NCBI GenBank assembly: GCA_037102815.1
Contig: BTPP01000011.1
Location: 682,001-746,000 of the forward strand
Reading direction: 5' to 3'
DNA length: 64,000 nucleotides
Source of the DNA: Neurospora intermedia
Taxonomy: Eukaryota > Ascomycota > Sordariomycetes > Sordariales > Sordariaceae
This document shows positions 33,502 to 45,189 of this stretch, one piece after another (positions within the stretch are counted from its first letter, which is position 1; each line of letters opens with the position of its first letter). A model generated the notes under the pieces. That model had not been told where the DNA came from and searched no databases. It was given only the letters and a program-made list of their open reading frames with translations. A program made the position numbers and the translations under genes.

Positions 33502-36200
33502 GTTGGGCAAGTGTGTCTGTCTGACAGAGTTTCTGCTGTTTGCTGCAACTGGACTCTTCTACAGGAAGGAACTTTCAAAACCCCCAAACTCCGTCTCGAG
33601 GCGGGATGCCGCCATCTATGTTCTAATGAGTGTCATCCCACCATGTCACCAACCACCAACCTTCTCCTGCACCGCCTTCAGCCAGACCGACTCCTCCGAG
33701 GAATACTCCATGTACTGGAGTACACAATTATTTGCGTACAAACAAGGGGGTGCGGCAGGAAAAGTTCGACGAGTAAGCCCTAGCAAGTACTCCGGTCTGT
33801 CTGTTGTCCTCTTGGCCGTCCTACGTACTGTCCATGTCCCCCGATGCCTACCACCATCGCGACGCTTTCAGCTCTTCAGCTGTACACTAGGTGACACCGA
33901 CTATCGAAGGAGACTATCGATCTAGTCTAGCCAGTCTAGCAGCCGGACTCGAGCCAGAATCCGTCTAGAATCTCGCCACCTCCGAACAAGCATCCCCGGG
34001 CAGTACTGCACTGGCTCCAAGGTCCAGACATTCTTCAGCGAGCCGTTTTTTTCAGCCCCAACTAGCGTGACAGCGTGAATCCGACGGCATGAAGAAGGCA
34101 CATACACATACACTACATGTGTTGTGTAGAAGAGGCGAGTGGGTATACCAAATTTTCAAACTGGGTGCATTGGTGAGATTGGGTCTGTCAATGCCGTCTC
34201 GCTAGTTGTCGATGCGGTGGTGCGGTCCGGTGGTGATAGTGCTCACGCCAAGGGCCACGGCGCAACGCCCACATTCGGGAATAATGAACAACGCGGAGCC
34301 TCGCCGACCAGTACCAGTCCACTACCACAAGATATCAATACAATTACGTGATGGGCCACCGTCATGAGTTGAACTTTTCGGGCAGGGCTGAAGGCCAACC
34401 ACCTGGCAGCGTCGGCGGCGTGGGTTGATATGTGCATCGGGATTGGGGCGCTACAACTGGGACGGGCACCGCATGCTGCAGTCGGGTGAGCATCCATACC
34501 TATGTACAGCACCTTTGGGTACAGAACACGGCCAGCTTACAGGGCATTCCATTCACCATTCACAGCGCTAGCCTGCACTAAATCGCACAAATCCCGCGCG
34601 TCTCGAGGTTTTTCTGCCGTCTGGTCACTTCTAGATTGCAGACTCGTTCGGTTTGTGCAGACACAGCTCGTTACGAAGTCACAGAAAGGCAATTGCTCAA
34701 GTTCCGACTTTGTTGTCGCCATCGGGTTTTCTGGGCTCTCGGGTTTTGTCCAACGTGTCACAGCAGAAACGAGGCTCGTAAAGACTTTTTTGTACGACGG
34801 CCATAATCGCGACAGCCTACGTCCACGCACAGCTGGTTGCTGACTGATGTGAAAGCGATGTCGTCGAGGTGTTGAACAGAGGCTCTTGGAGTTCAGCTGG
34901 CCACAAGTTGTGGGTGGTAAAGGCAACACGGGAGCGGGCCGGCAACGCCCACACCATCCCTCTACCAGGCACCACAACCCAGGGCACGCAAGGGCAGAAA
35001 AGGGCACCAGGCACACATTCCACGTTGGCCACAGCCACACCGACTTCCCGAGACACTGACACTGGTGGAAGCTGGGTTGGGTGCTGCCCGTGTGGTCGAC
35101 CATCACGGAGGTGGCTGATGAGATGGAGGTCTCTCATTGCCCAGTGTGCCCTCCCTTCACGTCGGGTGCCTCAATGGGCCCCTGTCAATTCAGTCTGACT
35201 ACCTGCGTTACAGCCTGAGGTTGGGCGTTCGTAGGTGTATGCATCGGGTGAGCGCGCCGTTCAGCCAGCCACTGAACCACCACGACTCACCACAGGGACA
35301 TCACGATTTCACCTCGACTTCGCCATTTTGGCAACCCGACAACGCCATATCCAGGTTTTTGCATCGGAAAACGGAAATGTTCGTGAACATTTCTTTTTTT
35401 GGTCCTTGACCGAAAACAGGCATATTGCGACGTACCCCATACGGGGTAGATGCCGTGTAACGCGCCCCCCAAAGCCACACATGCGATCGGTGTGCCAAAT
35501 GCACCAAATTGCACCAAACCCATCTCACCAAAGGCCTGTTGGTGTCCTATATCGCGGGGCTGTATCAATGCAGCTTACGGGGAGGTAGGCATGAATATGT
35601 GCTGCACCAAAGTTTGCAACGTACCTTATGCCATTATGTATGCCAATTTGCCATTTTGCGGTGTGTCAGAACATCCTGCTCACGCCAAGATCTCACCACC
35701 GATGTTTCTCAATATAGTGTCGCCAGCAGGTATGCTTCCTGCACGCCGGTAGTTGTTTGTTGTACGGCCAGTGGTTCAACCGCACAAACCGGCCGCCAAT
35801 ACCAAGCACCAGAAAGACGGTTCAGCCGGCTCAGTTTACCCGGTTTACGAGCTGTCAAGTATGCGTACATCGTACAAACATACCGGCGGGGCGTGCTGTC
35901 TTAAATCTGACAGATTGACACATGCTGACGAGGAAACTGGGACGAGTACAGGATAACCTTCGCCCTGAAGGAATAATCATCGCCAACAAGCCCGGAAGAA
36001 CATTCTACCTCAGTCCCACCACCATCACTTCGTTGTTATGGTAAACACGGTGAGGCCCAGCGGCGTGCTGAGATTCGCTCCAAAGGCATCAAGATAGTGC
36101 TTCTTTTGGAGATTCTATACCTGTCTATTCCGGTTATACCGCCACTGGTCTATCTCGTCTATCTACTTGCGGGAGGCACGTACAACAAACAAACCCGATT
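33502..36200. other. Intergenic region, no gene recognised
   Basis: 2.7 kb between the small secreted protein start and the sph3 stop codon. Open frames up to 189 codons exist on both strands, but none shows a domain, a signal peptide or cross-supporting splice sites. It should include the promoter of the secreted-protein gene. Confidence 0.45.
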
Positions 36201-39052
36201 TCAGCCATGAAGCCCTTCCTCACTGGCCTCACCTGTCAACATGTTGCTGCCGCCCAAGTCACACGCCACCTCCACATAACCTTCCCAACCCGAGCACCAC
36301 GTCGCATAGTCAGTAGCAGACGTGGCAAAGTGTCCGGCAAGTTTATGCTGTGTGACCACCTCGTCCAAGAAGTTCTGCACATTCTTTTTGATGGCCTCTT
36401 TTTCACTGCCTTCGGGCTTCTCTACGTCGGCGGCATGGTGACCTTCTGGATCTGGCTGCTGGGGGCGGTTGCCACTGCTACCACCTGCTTGGCTTTTTGG
36501 ACCACAGCCGCAGGTGTGGGCAACAGCTATCGCTTTGGCCCGCTTCTCGGGCGTCAAGAGAGCGAGGTTAGCGTTGACATAGTCACTCGAGTCCCACCAG
36601 GCGGCGAGGCAGTTCTCGAACACCACCACGTAATCCACCAGGCGAGGGGAGAAGAAGGCGTCAGAGGAGTCGGCCGAGGGGAAGATGCCTGGGTTGTGGA
36701 TCACGATGCCCAGTCCTGTCGTCGAGGATGTTGTCGATGACGATGGTGCTGACAAAGAAGTGTTGTCGCTGCTATTAATATTATCACAATGGCTTCGGCG
36801 ATATGCAGCCTCAGCAAAGCCGGACCGTACACTGTCCGTGATGCGCTGGAGGTAGTCGAGATACTGGGCGTCTATTGGGACTTCGTCGACAAAAATGCCG
36901 TCCAAGCGGATCGCCTGTTTGTTTCACGAGATAAAAGTCAGTTACAAGTCGTTACAAGTGGTACGTATGGTAACTTTGGTACGACTGATACACAAAGCGG
37001 GAAGTGGGACGAAACACAAGAGTGGGCCGTGCACTGCACGACGTCTCGTATCGATCGCCAAGACAGGGTCCTTGAGGCTCCTTATCCCAGTCAGCTTGCC
37101 AGCGAACAAGGACAGGGACGCCCTTGAAAAAGAAACAAGGGTAAATTGAGATCCTCCCCGCCAAGATCCCCGTGGGGCCGAGCCCGGGCTGGGACCGAGC
37201 CGGGTTGGAACCGAGCCGGGTTGGAGCGGAGCGGACTCGCCAAAAAAACAGACGAAAAAGCAAGTTTGGGGAAATCCGAAATCTCGGTTGCTTTTCGCTC
37301 AGACATTGACCGCCAACCTTGAGGTCCGTGAGCAGGAGGACTCCTCCACACCATGCCCGAAACCCGGGAGAAACACCAGTGTGCTCCAGCCTCAAAAAGT
37401 GTAGAACAAGGTTCAAGTGCTCTTTTGCCTCGGAACAAAGCAATGCCAGCTGAAGTCTCGAATTTTCTTCTTCCCGAGGCGAAAATGGAGTGGGGCCTCT
37501 CAGCAAGCTCCAGAAGCAGTTCCAGCTGAGTCTTCGGTCGATAGCTCCGGATCTTTTGACATCCCAGTGAAGGAGGCCCCATTCGGAAACTGGGTGGAGG
37601 CCAAGCTTTTCCCAAGAAAGCAAAGAAGCTTTTCCCCCAGAAAGCAACGAAACAGGGAGGAAGGGATGAACAGGAGGGATGTACGCAGTAGACACAACAG
37701 TGGGCGACACTCAGGCGCTCGAGCTCTCATCCAAAGTTTGACAGAGGAACCCTGCTTGCACTGCCATTCCTGTTTCAAACTAGGCTGATGGAGCTGGGAA
37801 TTTGCCTGTGTGCGTGTTTCGGGGCGAGCCAAACTGTCCGACCCGTCAGAAGTGACGAAGTCTAATTTCCCGTTGGGACGCCTCTTCCCAGTTTGTTTTC
37901 TTGCCGTAGGATGCAAGAGTCCAGACTTCCTTCTTCTGAGACATTTGGACAAGCATGATCGCTGGCACCGTACCGCACGGTCCGGGTGTTCATCCGACCC
38001 TCGGCGCGGTAACCTAGGACCGGAGAATTGTTTGTTCTCGGCGAGCGGATCGGCAGCAATTCGGGGTCTTTGTTGCTGTTGTTGTCGCCGGAGAGGCTCC
38101 ATTAAATTGAACCCCGAAATCAAGCCAAGGAAGGGTCCAAACGGCCGAGCGCAAAACAGTCGGGTCGGCCCCGGTACCGCTAATGATAGCAGTTTCGGGC
38201 TCAAGTGCGCGTCTCGGATTCCGGCCGGGGACACGGTGCGGACAGTCTGAAGGTGCGGAACAAGGTGGTGTCTAAGCGCCGGCGATCTTCAAGAGCCACT
38301 GGTATCTGTGATCGGCGGCTCGACGGGCGCCGTGAGAGATGCCCTTCCCGGGCTGCTGGATCGGAGACTCGGAGGTAATGGTGCAATGTTGCCATAAACC
38401 CGTGTTCGCCGGCGCGTAATTGCTAGTGATGGGCGATGCGATGCGATGCAATGCTGGTGATCCTCCTGATGACGATGCTGATGAAGTCATGTGATGGGGT
38501 CGACAATGCCAGTTCTCGATCTCGATGGCATTGACCAGTTTGAGATTTAGTCCAGTTCCAACTTGGAACCCAATCGCCCAACATTTCTTGGGCCCCAGAT
38601 TGAATCGACAACACCACCAATCGAAGGCAAAAAAAAGACCGAAAAGAAAAAGACAAACCACTGCAAAAACACAAAAATAGAAAGCAGGAAAGAAAGTAAC
38701 TCACCCACTCTCCCCGCTCCGCAAACTCCAACCACCCCAAATACGCCTTCACATCCCTCTCCACCTCCTCCACCGCCCGCTGCCCATAACTGCAATGCAC
38801 GTACCCAATGACCTTTACATTGGGATATTGTGTGGTGTCGGAAAGCTTTGATAGAGCCGCGCGGTAATCGGCGTTGGGGATGGGGTAATCGGGCCCCGGC
38901 CCGTTGCCGGGGTTGATAACCACCAGAAACTCCAATGACGGGTTCTTGGTGAGGGCCGTGGTGAGGGCGCGGAAGAGCGGGGCCCAGCCGGAGGACTCGT
39001 GCGAGGACGAGAAGGAGGGGTAAATGTAGAGGGGTATGAGGATTGTGGACAT
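36201..39052 (-). CDS. sph3: Sph3: spherulin-4-like GAG glycoside hydrolase (GH135), with a 1.79-kb intron
   Basis: Exon 1 (39052-38705) encodes the family N-terminus: ILIPLYIYPSF, LEFLVVINPGNGPGPDYP and VIGYVHCSYGQRAVEEV. Exon 2 (36914-36201) continues with LDGIFVDEVP, IVIHNPGIFP and DYVVVFENCL, the acidic positions matching the conserved catalytic Asp/Glu of the family. The junction TGG|GTGAGT...CTGAC...AACAG|GCG is phase 0 and gives 353 residues, but the intron (36915-38704) is 1790 nt, more than twenty times the typical length here. Aspergillus Sph3 cleaves GAG and is required for its production. No signal peptide or membrane helix is visible at the MSTILIP start, unlike the anchored Aspergillus enzyme; an unseen upstream exon is possible. 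A Gly/Pro/His-rich insert lies in the C-terminal half. Confidence 0.85.
36915..38704 (-). other. Exceptionally long intron of sph3
   Basis: The two halves of one GH135 domain are separated by 1790 nt, GC-rich and with no clear gene on either strand. Overlapping open frames (36952-37710 and 37500-38234, minus) have unrelated Arg/Pro/Ser-rich translations. Imperfect short tandem repeats are visible (a 15-bp ACCGAGCCGGGTTGG-type repeat near 37190-37225 and a roughly 24-bp AAGCTTTTCCC-type repeat near 37600-37650). It could be an ancient insertion in a normal intron. Confidence 0.65.
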
Positions 39053-40037
39053 TTTGTCTTGGGTGTTTTGGTAGTTCGTATTGGTGAGGAGGTATGGGTG
39101 TTGTGGTGGGCCGAAAAGGTAAGTGGTGGTAGTGATTGGTGTGAAGGTGGTAAGGTTGTTGGTAGAGAGAGGTACCGGCGATGCACCCGGTGGATGCAAT
39201 ATGGGACGGAGCGGGGGGACGGAGTTGCGGAGGTAGGTCCGGTAGACGCCCGAAGGCAGGATTGTTAAAGTAGGTACGGAGGTACGGTTGATGGTATCGG
39301 CGATAACGACGGTAAGTGTCTGCAAGGAACAAAATTGATGAGATGCTATGATGTCAAAGATGCAGAAAACCGAATGCGCAGAAAAATGGTAAAAAAAAAA
39401 AAAAAAAGTCTCGTTGATATTGCTAAATTCCTATGGAACTTTAAGCAAAAAGATTTCCGACAACCGGACTGTCGTGATAAGATACGATTTCGGAGTAGCA
39501 GCCGTCGTACCACGACCAAGGGGAACAATGTGGTGATGATCTGCGCCTTTTTGCTACCATGCTACTACGTACCTACATACAAATACGGGGTTTTCAGCTT
39601 TCGCTGGCCTTGTTGGGCCACGCCGGGCTCATCAGTGGGCTGCGCTGGCTGTGCTGTCGGGTGTGTGATGTGCGCTGTGATGGTCGGTCGGGTGCTGGGC
39701 CGTGCCGCCTCCTCGTGGGCCAGGTGTGTCGGGTATGAAATGGTGATCATTGATCAACAACACCACGACGACACCACATGTAATTATCGTGATACTGAAC
39801 TAGAACTAAACAAACATGATGTACAACATATAACCATCTCACGACCAAAATAAAACAACAACAACAGCTGATAATGAAGGGAAAACGCACGAGTTCTAGT
39901 GCAACTCTTTTTCTTTCCGATGCAAAGGCCCACCACCCCATGGATCCCAGCACGATACAAGTAAATAGTAAATGTAGGAAGGTAAGGCAAGCAGTTCATC
40001 CAAGAATTCATCTCAACAAGAAGACATCATTAATCCA
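39053..40037. other. Intergenic region between ega3 and sph3
   Basis: About 985 bp between two genes on the minus strand, holding the ega3 3' UTR and sph3 promoter. A run of 16-17 A lies at about 39391-39407. Small open frames carry no recognisable signal peptide or exon for sph3. Confidence 0.4.
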
Positions 40038-41153
40038 TCACTCATCATCCCCATCACCACCAGACGAGGTATCCGCAACCTTCGTCTCCGCCACGTTCCC
40101 ATCGCAATACTCCACCCACGCATCCAAATCCATACCCTTCAACACGGTACTGAACTTATCCGCCCCCGTCGCGCCGCACAGCTTGTTGCTGTCCTTGGTA
40201 CTAACGGCCTTGGGCGCACCACTAGGGTACTCAATATGAAACACGGGCTTCCCCGCCGCCGTGAACTTTTCAAACGTATCGCACTCGTTATACTGCGCGC
40301 ACTGCTCGTTGACCGAGAACTGCACCACGTCCAGGACATCCTCAATGACCTCTCCCGCATTCTTCAGTCCCATGGCCAGTCCGCGCTTGGACGCCTCTTT
40401 GCCCAGGAACCGCACAAAGTCAATCGTGTCTTGCTTGGTCAAGCCCAGGCCGTTGGCGTTTTGGTAACCGTCTACGTTGTCCGGGTCGACGGCGTCGCAC
40501 TTCATAGCGGCGGCGATGTCCAGCCGCTTGAGCATGATGTTGCGCACGGAGGTGCGGCGGATGTCGAGCCATTTCTCGTCGGGCCAGCCGTCCATGGTCT
40601 TGCCTAGGTCGGCAGAGACGAAGGACGTGTTGTCGGGCGTGTAGGGCTCGTAGGAGCCGGCGGAGAAGTAACAGATGGCGCGCTTGCCGAGGGCGTGCAG
40701 GTTGGCAATCACGGTGGTGTTGCGGTGGAGGAACATGTCAAAGTCCCAGACTGGCACGTCGGGGGTTAAAGCTTGGGATGATGTCTTGGCGTTGGCGTCC
40801 TTGGCGGAGGGCACGTCGAGGACAGAGTTGAGGATGATTTGCCATTTGGCGCCGACGGGGGGTTGCCAGACTGTGCCGTTGGGGGTGACGGGGGGTTCGG
40901 AGGGAGTCGGGTTGGAAGGCTCGTTTTCGTCGCCGCGGCCGCCGTGGTCCTTGAGACCGAGACCTAGGCCGAGTCCGAGGGCGAGACCGAGGACGACGAC
41001 GACGGCGGCGGCGATGGCGATGAAGAGGATCTTGCGGGATCGGCGCCGGGGTGGGGCAGTTCCCGCCGATGCCGATTTGAGGCCGGCCTCGTCAACGACG
41101 ACGGGCTTTGCATGGTGCTCCTCCGACTGGCCGGACTTGGGCGTGTCCGCCAT
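40038..41153 (-). CDS. ega3: Ega3: membrane-anchored endo-alpha-1,4-galactosaminidase (GH114)
   Basis: An intronless frame of 371 residues. It has a short cytoplasmic N-terminus with an RRRSRK stop-transfer cluster, one helix at about residues 42-67 (ILFIAIAAAVVVVLGLALGL), a Pro/Asn-rich linker, then the GH114 TIM-barrel from about 95: KWQIILNSVLDV, VWDFDMFLH, KRAICYFSAGSYEP, the catalytic-region CDAVDPDNVDGY (about 219-230), LAMGLKNAG, and QFSVNEQC (about 278-285) carrying the second acidic residue. This is a type II protein with its catalytic domain outside the plasma membrane. In Aspergillus, Ega3 hydrolyses galactosamine-rich stretches of galactosaminogalactan. It ends in an acidic Gly/Asp tail. 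It lies about 1 kb upstream of sph3 on the same strand. Confidence 0.94.
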   Translation of the reverse strand: MADTPKSGQSEEHHAKPVVVDEAGLKSASAGTAPPRRRSRKILFIAIAAAVVVVLGLALGLGLGLGLKDHGGRGDENEPSNPTPSEPPVTPNGTVWQPPVGAKWQIILNSVLDVPSAKDANAKTSSQALTPDVPVWDFDMFLHRNTTVIANLHALGKRAICYFSAGSYEPYTPDNTSFVSADLGKTMDGWPDEKWLDIRRTSVRNIMLKRLDIAAAMKCDAVDPDNVDGYQNANGLGLTKQDTIDFVRFLGKEASKRGLAMGLKNAGEVIEDVLDVVQFSVNEQCAQYNECDTFEKFTAAGKPVFHIEYPSGAPKAVSTKDSNKLCGATGADKFSTVLKGMDLDAWVEYCDGNVAETKVADTSSGGDGDDE

Positions 41154-41457
41154 TGTTCGTCGGGATTGTTGACCGAGGAGGGAAGGTGAGTGGACGGTAA
41201 GTAAGTTAAGTGCGTACGGTATATGCGCTATGCAGCCAGATCGGATGGTATGCAGCAGTAAGGTAGAGTAGGTATAAGTGATGCGGAAAGGACAGGCGCG
41301 CGCAGGGTATTATGATGGATACGAAGTAATTGGGGAACGGAGAGGGCAAAGAAGGGTAAGGATTGACAAGAAAAATGCGGATCCGGCGGTGTCGTGCTGC
41401 TGTGTAACCGTCGCCAACAACACTATGAACAACTTGACAAACACCAGGGATATGGAA

Positions 41458-41490
41458 GACGACGACAACGACGACGACGACGACGACGAC
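41458..41490 (+). repeat. (GAC)n trinucleotide repeat
   Basis: Roughly eleven GAC/AAC units in the region between ega3 and agd3, non-coding in my model. Confidence 0.85.
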
Positions 41491-43211
41491 AACAACGAGG
41501 ACAGGAAGGGGTTGGAACAGTGGATATGTATGTCGGTGACAGTCCCAAAGCGGTGATGACTCGACGCCGGTGGTAATCAAAGGACGGCACAACCACTGGT
41601 TTGTCGACGAGGCGGAACACACAAGTCTCGTCCACTCTGCGACGACCTGGACCTATGGCGCCTACGGGTTTGTTTGGTTGTCGGCGCAGCTTGTCGAGGC
41701 TTGTCTCAGAGCCGAGAGCTCATCTGCCTCGTCTACCTAGTCTAGTTGCTTGGTCACTGTCACCTCAGTCACTGCCACTGCCCAGTGCAACGGCAAAATG
41801 TGTGTCAAAGGCACTGGAAGACGGGACTTTTTCAATTTGTGTGATGCAGAGAAAAAGAGGCAGTGTTGCCCGTTGTTGGTGATGGAAACGGCGAGGACAA
41901 AGACCGGTCAATTCATCACCCGTTCAAAGCCGCTTCTCCATCTTGTTATAGTGTTGGCCGTCTGTCTTGACATTCTTTCTTGGAGTCTTGGTCTTGGAAA
42001 TCAGTTGTCCTCCTTCAGCCCACCGATACCTAAGGTACCAGTTGAGGTTGTCTTGACTGCAGTCGACGAGGTGGAGGAGAGTGATGGTTGTGTAATTGTG
42101 AATAGTAAAAGAATGAGCGACGACCTCGAACCGAGCAAGATGGAAGCGAGTAGTGCACAGACACCGACCGACTGCCCGATTGATGACAGGGGACCACTCC
42201 GCTAAAGTCCAGGCCAGGCCAGTCCCGGTCGTTGCCTGTGCAGTCTCTGCTCATGCAGTCTGGACACTTCGTTCCATGCAGTGCAAGTGCAGTCCTCTTG
42301 CATTTTTTTTTAGTGCAACAACAGCTGGCGTCTTGGCATTCTCCGTCTGTTTCTGGCTTTGTGAGCTTTGCCTGGTTAGGCGCTGCCAGCCTGTCATGGA
42401 TTCGCTGCTATAAGAGGATAGTGCAGTGTAACCTCGACACCGTGTTGTTCATCAAGAAAACAAGCACTGTGTGAAACAGCGTCAGGAAAGCTTCTCTACA
42501 ATTGCCCGCCAGTCGCAGCAGGGAAGTCCGCTGAACCCTAAAACGCTGAACCGCTCAAGAAACATCCGGTGTTTGCAACTATCAGACTAAACATCCGCCC
42601 GTCATGGAACCTCAAACATCACCACCACAGAAATCTCCTCCATGTTCATGTTTTGGCTTAAACGACAAGACTCACTGAAGAATTCACATTCCTTCGTTCT
42701 ACACTACAGTCGTCCATCATATTTCACACCCATGATCCTTCTCCGCGGATCTGGCCGCTTCCAGATGGACGTCCAGATCACGCTATGCCTGTCTCCGATC
42801 GTCTGACTTGCGCCCAATTATACCCCAACATCTTTTGCCTGCCCCCCGTGCCTCTACACATCGTATTTTGCCTGCCCCCGCTGTAGGTAAGCAATATGTT
42901 ACATACGATTATTGATCAATTCACACAAAAGAGATGGCGAGGCGAATCACGAAAAGCAACGAGAGCCGTTGGCCTCGACATCGATTGAAGTGAAGCCCTC
43001 CCTCAACTGGAACCCCTCAACGCCTCTGCTCCTCTCTGTGTAACATGCCAGGGCACCAAGGGCAAGCCACGCACGCCCATTGCTACCATCGCAGCCCGTA
43101 TTTCCCACCCCTGGATCAACTAAACTGGATGCTTCCCCTGGCTTGGTGGTTTCCTTCCCCTCAACGCCATCCATCCAGCTGCATGTCCACGTTGACGCCC
43201 ACTCGCCGCCG

Positions 43212-43212
43212 C

Positions 43213-43241
<29 letters not shown>
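43212..43241 (+). repeat. Poly-C homopolymer, 30 bp
   Basis: An uninterrupted run of 30 C, ten bases before the left arm of the inverted repeat 43252-43289. Confidence 0.93.
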
Positions 43242-43244
<3 letters not shown>

Positions 43245-43251
43245 TCCGGAG

Positions 43252-44020
43252 CCCCATACGGTGGCCCAAGTGTGCCTTGGGTCGTTTATCCAAAAGTCCT
43301 AAAAACTTGAAGTCTAACCAGCTGCAAGCATTAGGCTTGCACTGGGGGGTGGTTTCCAAATCCTTGTGCTAAGATAATTTTGATAAGCCGTTTCCTACAA
43401 CGTCACCTCAACTCCCATTGACTCCCATTGACTCCCATCAACTCTCATTGACTCCCATTGACTCCCATCAACTCCCATTGACTCCCATCAACTCTCATTG
43501 ACTCCCATTGCTTCATTACTTCATTACTTCATTGCTTCATTGCTCCAATCCGTCCAAACGGGAGCCAAGACTTTAGGTAGTAGTGCAAATGGACCTTGGC
43601 TTTCATAGGGCGCCCCGCCCTCAACTTGGTTCTTCTCCAAATTTTTGAGTTGGGGTAAGGTAACAATGCAAATGGATCCCACTCTCTCCCCCCCCCCCCC
43701 CGCCCTCCTTCCCCCTTCCCCCTTCCCCCTTCCCCTTCTCCTTGGCCGGGGTAGGAAGGAAAGAAGAAAAAGAAGAAAAAGAAGAGGATGAAGACGAAAA
43801 AGGGAAGGAAAAAAAAAGAGGTGAAAAAAGGAAGAAGAGAAAGAAGGAAGAGAGGAAAAAAGCTAGGAAGGTTGGTCAAAGTTCGAGGTCTGGGCGTGAG
43901 TGTTGAATTTTGTAAGTGTGGCAAAGGCGTCGATATAAAATGGCCAACACCTGGCTGCAGCTGGAAGCTTGGACCAGTTTTATAAACGACACAAGGCACA
44001 CTTGGGCCACCGTAGCCCCA
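43252..44020. repeat. Element bounded by about 38-bp inverted repeats
   Basis: The left arm 43252-43289 and the reverse complement of the right arm 43982-44020 share TACGGTGGCCCAAGTGTGCC followed by TTG(G/T)GTCGTTTAT, with only one or two mismatches over about 33 bp. Weaker similarity continues inward (CAGCTGCA in both). Between the arms lie a 10-bp minisatellite and a C-rich tract. There is no transposase. It may be a foldback/MITE-like element or an old inverted duplication; I could not define a target-site duplication. Confidence 0.6.
43411..43510 (+). repeat. Minisatellite: ten perfect-length 10-bp units
   Basis: Units are A = ACTCCCATTG, B = ACTCCCATCA and C = ACTCTCATTG, in the order A A B C A B A B C A. 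Each unit is exactly 10 bp, about one helical turn. It is followed at 43511-43542 by four 8-bp units of CTTCATTA/CTTCATTG. Confidence 0.95.
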
Positions 44021-45152
44021 TCTCGATTTCGCTATTTTTCTCTCTCTCTCTCTTTCATACAACCTTAGTAGCATAGCACTAGCTAGGCCCTCCCCCAGAT
44101 CAGACCCAACCTTCGCATGTGGATGGCATGTTTGGGGAATTTAGCATTGGCGTTCCGAGTTAGACTAGTTCCTGGGCACGTCTCTCAGCCACCCCCCCCC
44201 CGAAAGATTGCTTGCATGAGACACACTGTCGACTCGGATCTTTGTTTTTTTTCTCCCCTCGGACTCCTCAAACTCTCCAACTAGCTAGCTTCCCACGAGG
44301 AGATTTTCAGCTCGTTTGTATCTTCCAGATCGAGACAAGGCCCGAAACTGTTGTGATCCACGCACGCGGCAAACTAGTAGGAAAGCAACAGCACTCCGTT
44401 TCAATAATGCTTACCGGATCGAGCTGAAAAACTTGAAGGGCTGACTGACTGCTTCAAAGCGCTGTCTCCTTTCATCTCTCTTCTTCCAAACAAACAACTC
44501 GGCGTCTCGGCTCTCAACTTAGCATTGGCACTCTACCTAGCATCGGGGCATCGGGGCATCGGGGCCCCCAGAGGCTTGCATGGTATCATCAGACCATTCG
44601 CGGATATCCCTATCCATATTCAGGAACATGGATCTATCTCCGTTAGCTACCTAGTGAACCCGACCCGACCCAACGACATGGTAGCCTGCCTGCTTGCTTG
44701 CTTGCCGCCATGCTAGCTATGTAGCACCATGCTGCCATGCCCAGCCCATTCCATTCTTTGCCATGCCCGAACGGGTGTGATAATGCCAATATTCGTGAGC
44801 CGGAAAGAGAGAGTGTGTGAGTAAGCAAGGCTCGTGTGTGTGTGAGAGAGTGGGCTCATTCTGGACGTCTTCTCCATCCCTATACGAATACACACACCAT
44901 CAAAGGTTCAAGTCAGACACACATACATCCACACACACACACACACAAGGATATACAAAGTTACAAACTTTTGTTGTTGTTGCTGTTGTGGTTCTGTCCG
45001 TCTGTCCGACTAGTATATTGTGTCTCTCATTCCCGCTTCCTTTCTTCCATGAAGTGAGACTCTCACAAGCATCACCGCCGCCCTTCCACTCGTTTTCTTC
45101 TCTCACCTGTTGTGCTTTCCCTCCCTAGAGCACACAGTTTATCCCACGCACA

Positions 45153-45153
<1 letters not shown>

Positions 45154-45189
<36 letters not shown>
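45154..45189 (+). repeat. Poly-C homopolymer, 36 bp, in the likely agd3 leader
   Basis: An uninterrupted run of 36 C ending 115 bp before the agd3 start codon. It is probably transcribed or next to the transcription start. The long proline-coding frame through it is not part of the protein, because a signal peptide begins at 45305. Confidence 0.9.

Noticed and set aside
36952-38234. Two long minus-strand open frames inside the sph3 intron as a nested gene
   Set aside because: They overlap in different frames, lack domains or good starts, and reflect GC-rich sequence with few stops.
43411-43510. Possible CRISPR-like array
   Set aside because: The 10-bp units are contiguous with no spacers, so it is a minisatellite; the host is also a eukaryote.
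43529-44074. 181-codon minus-strand frame in the inverted-repeat element as a transposase
   Set aside because: The translation is Phe/Leu/Pro low complexity from A/G- and C-rich runs, with no DDE or other catalytic motif.
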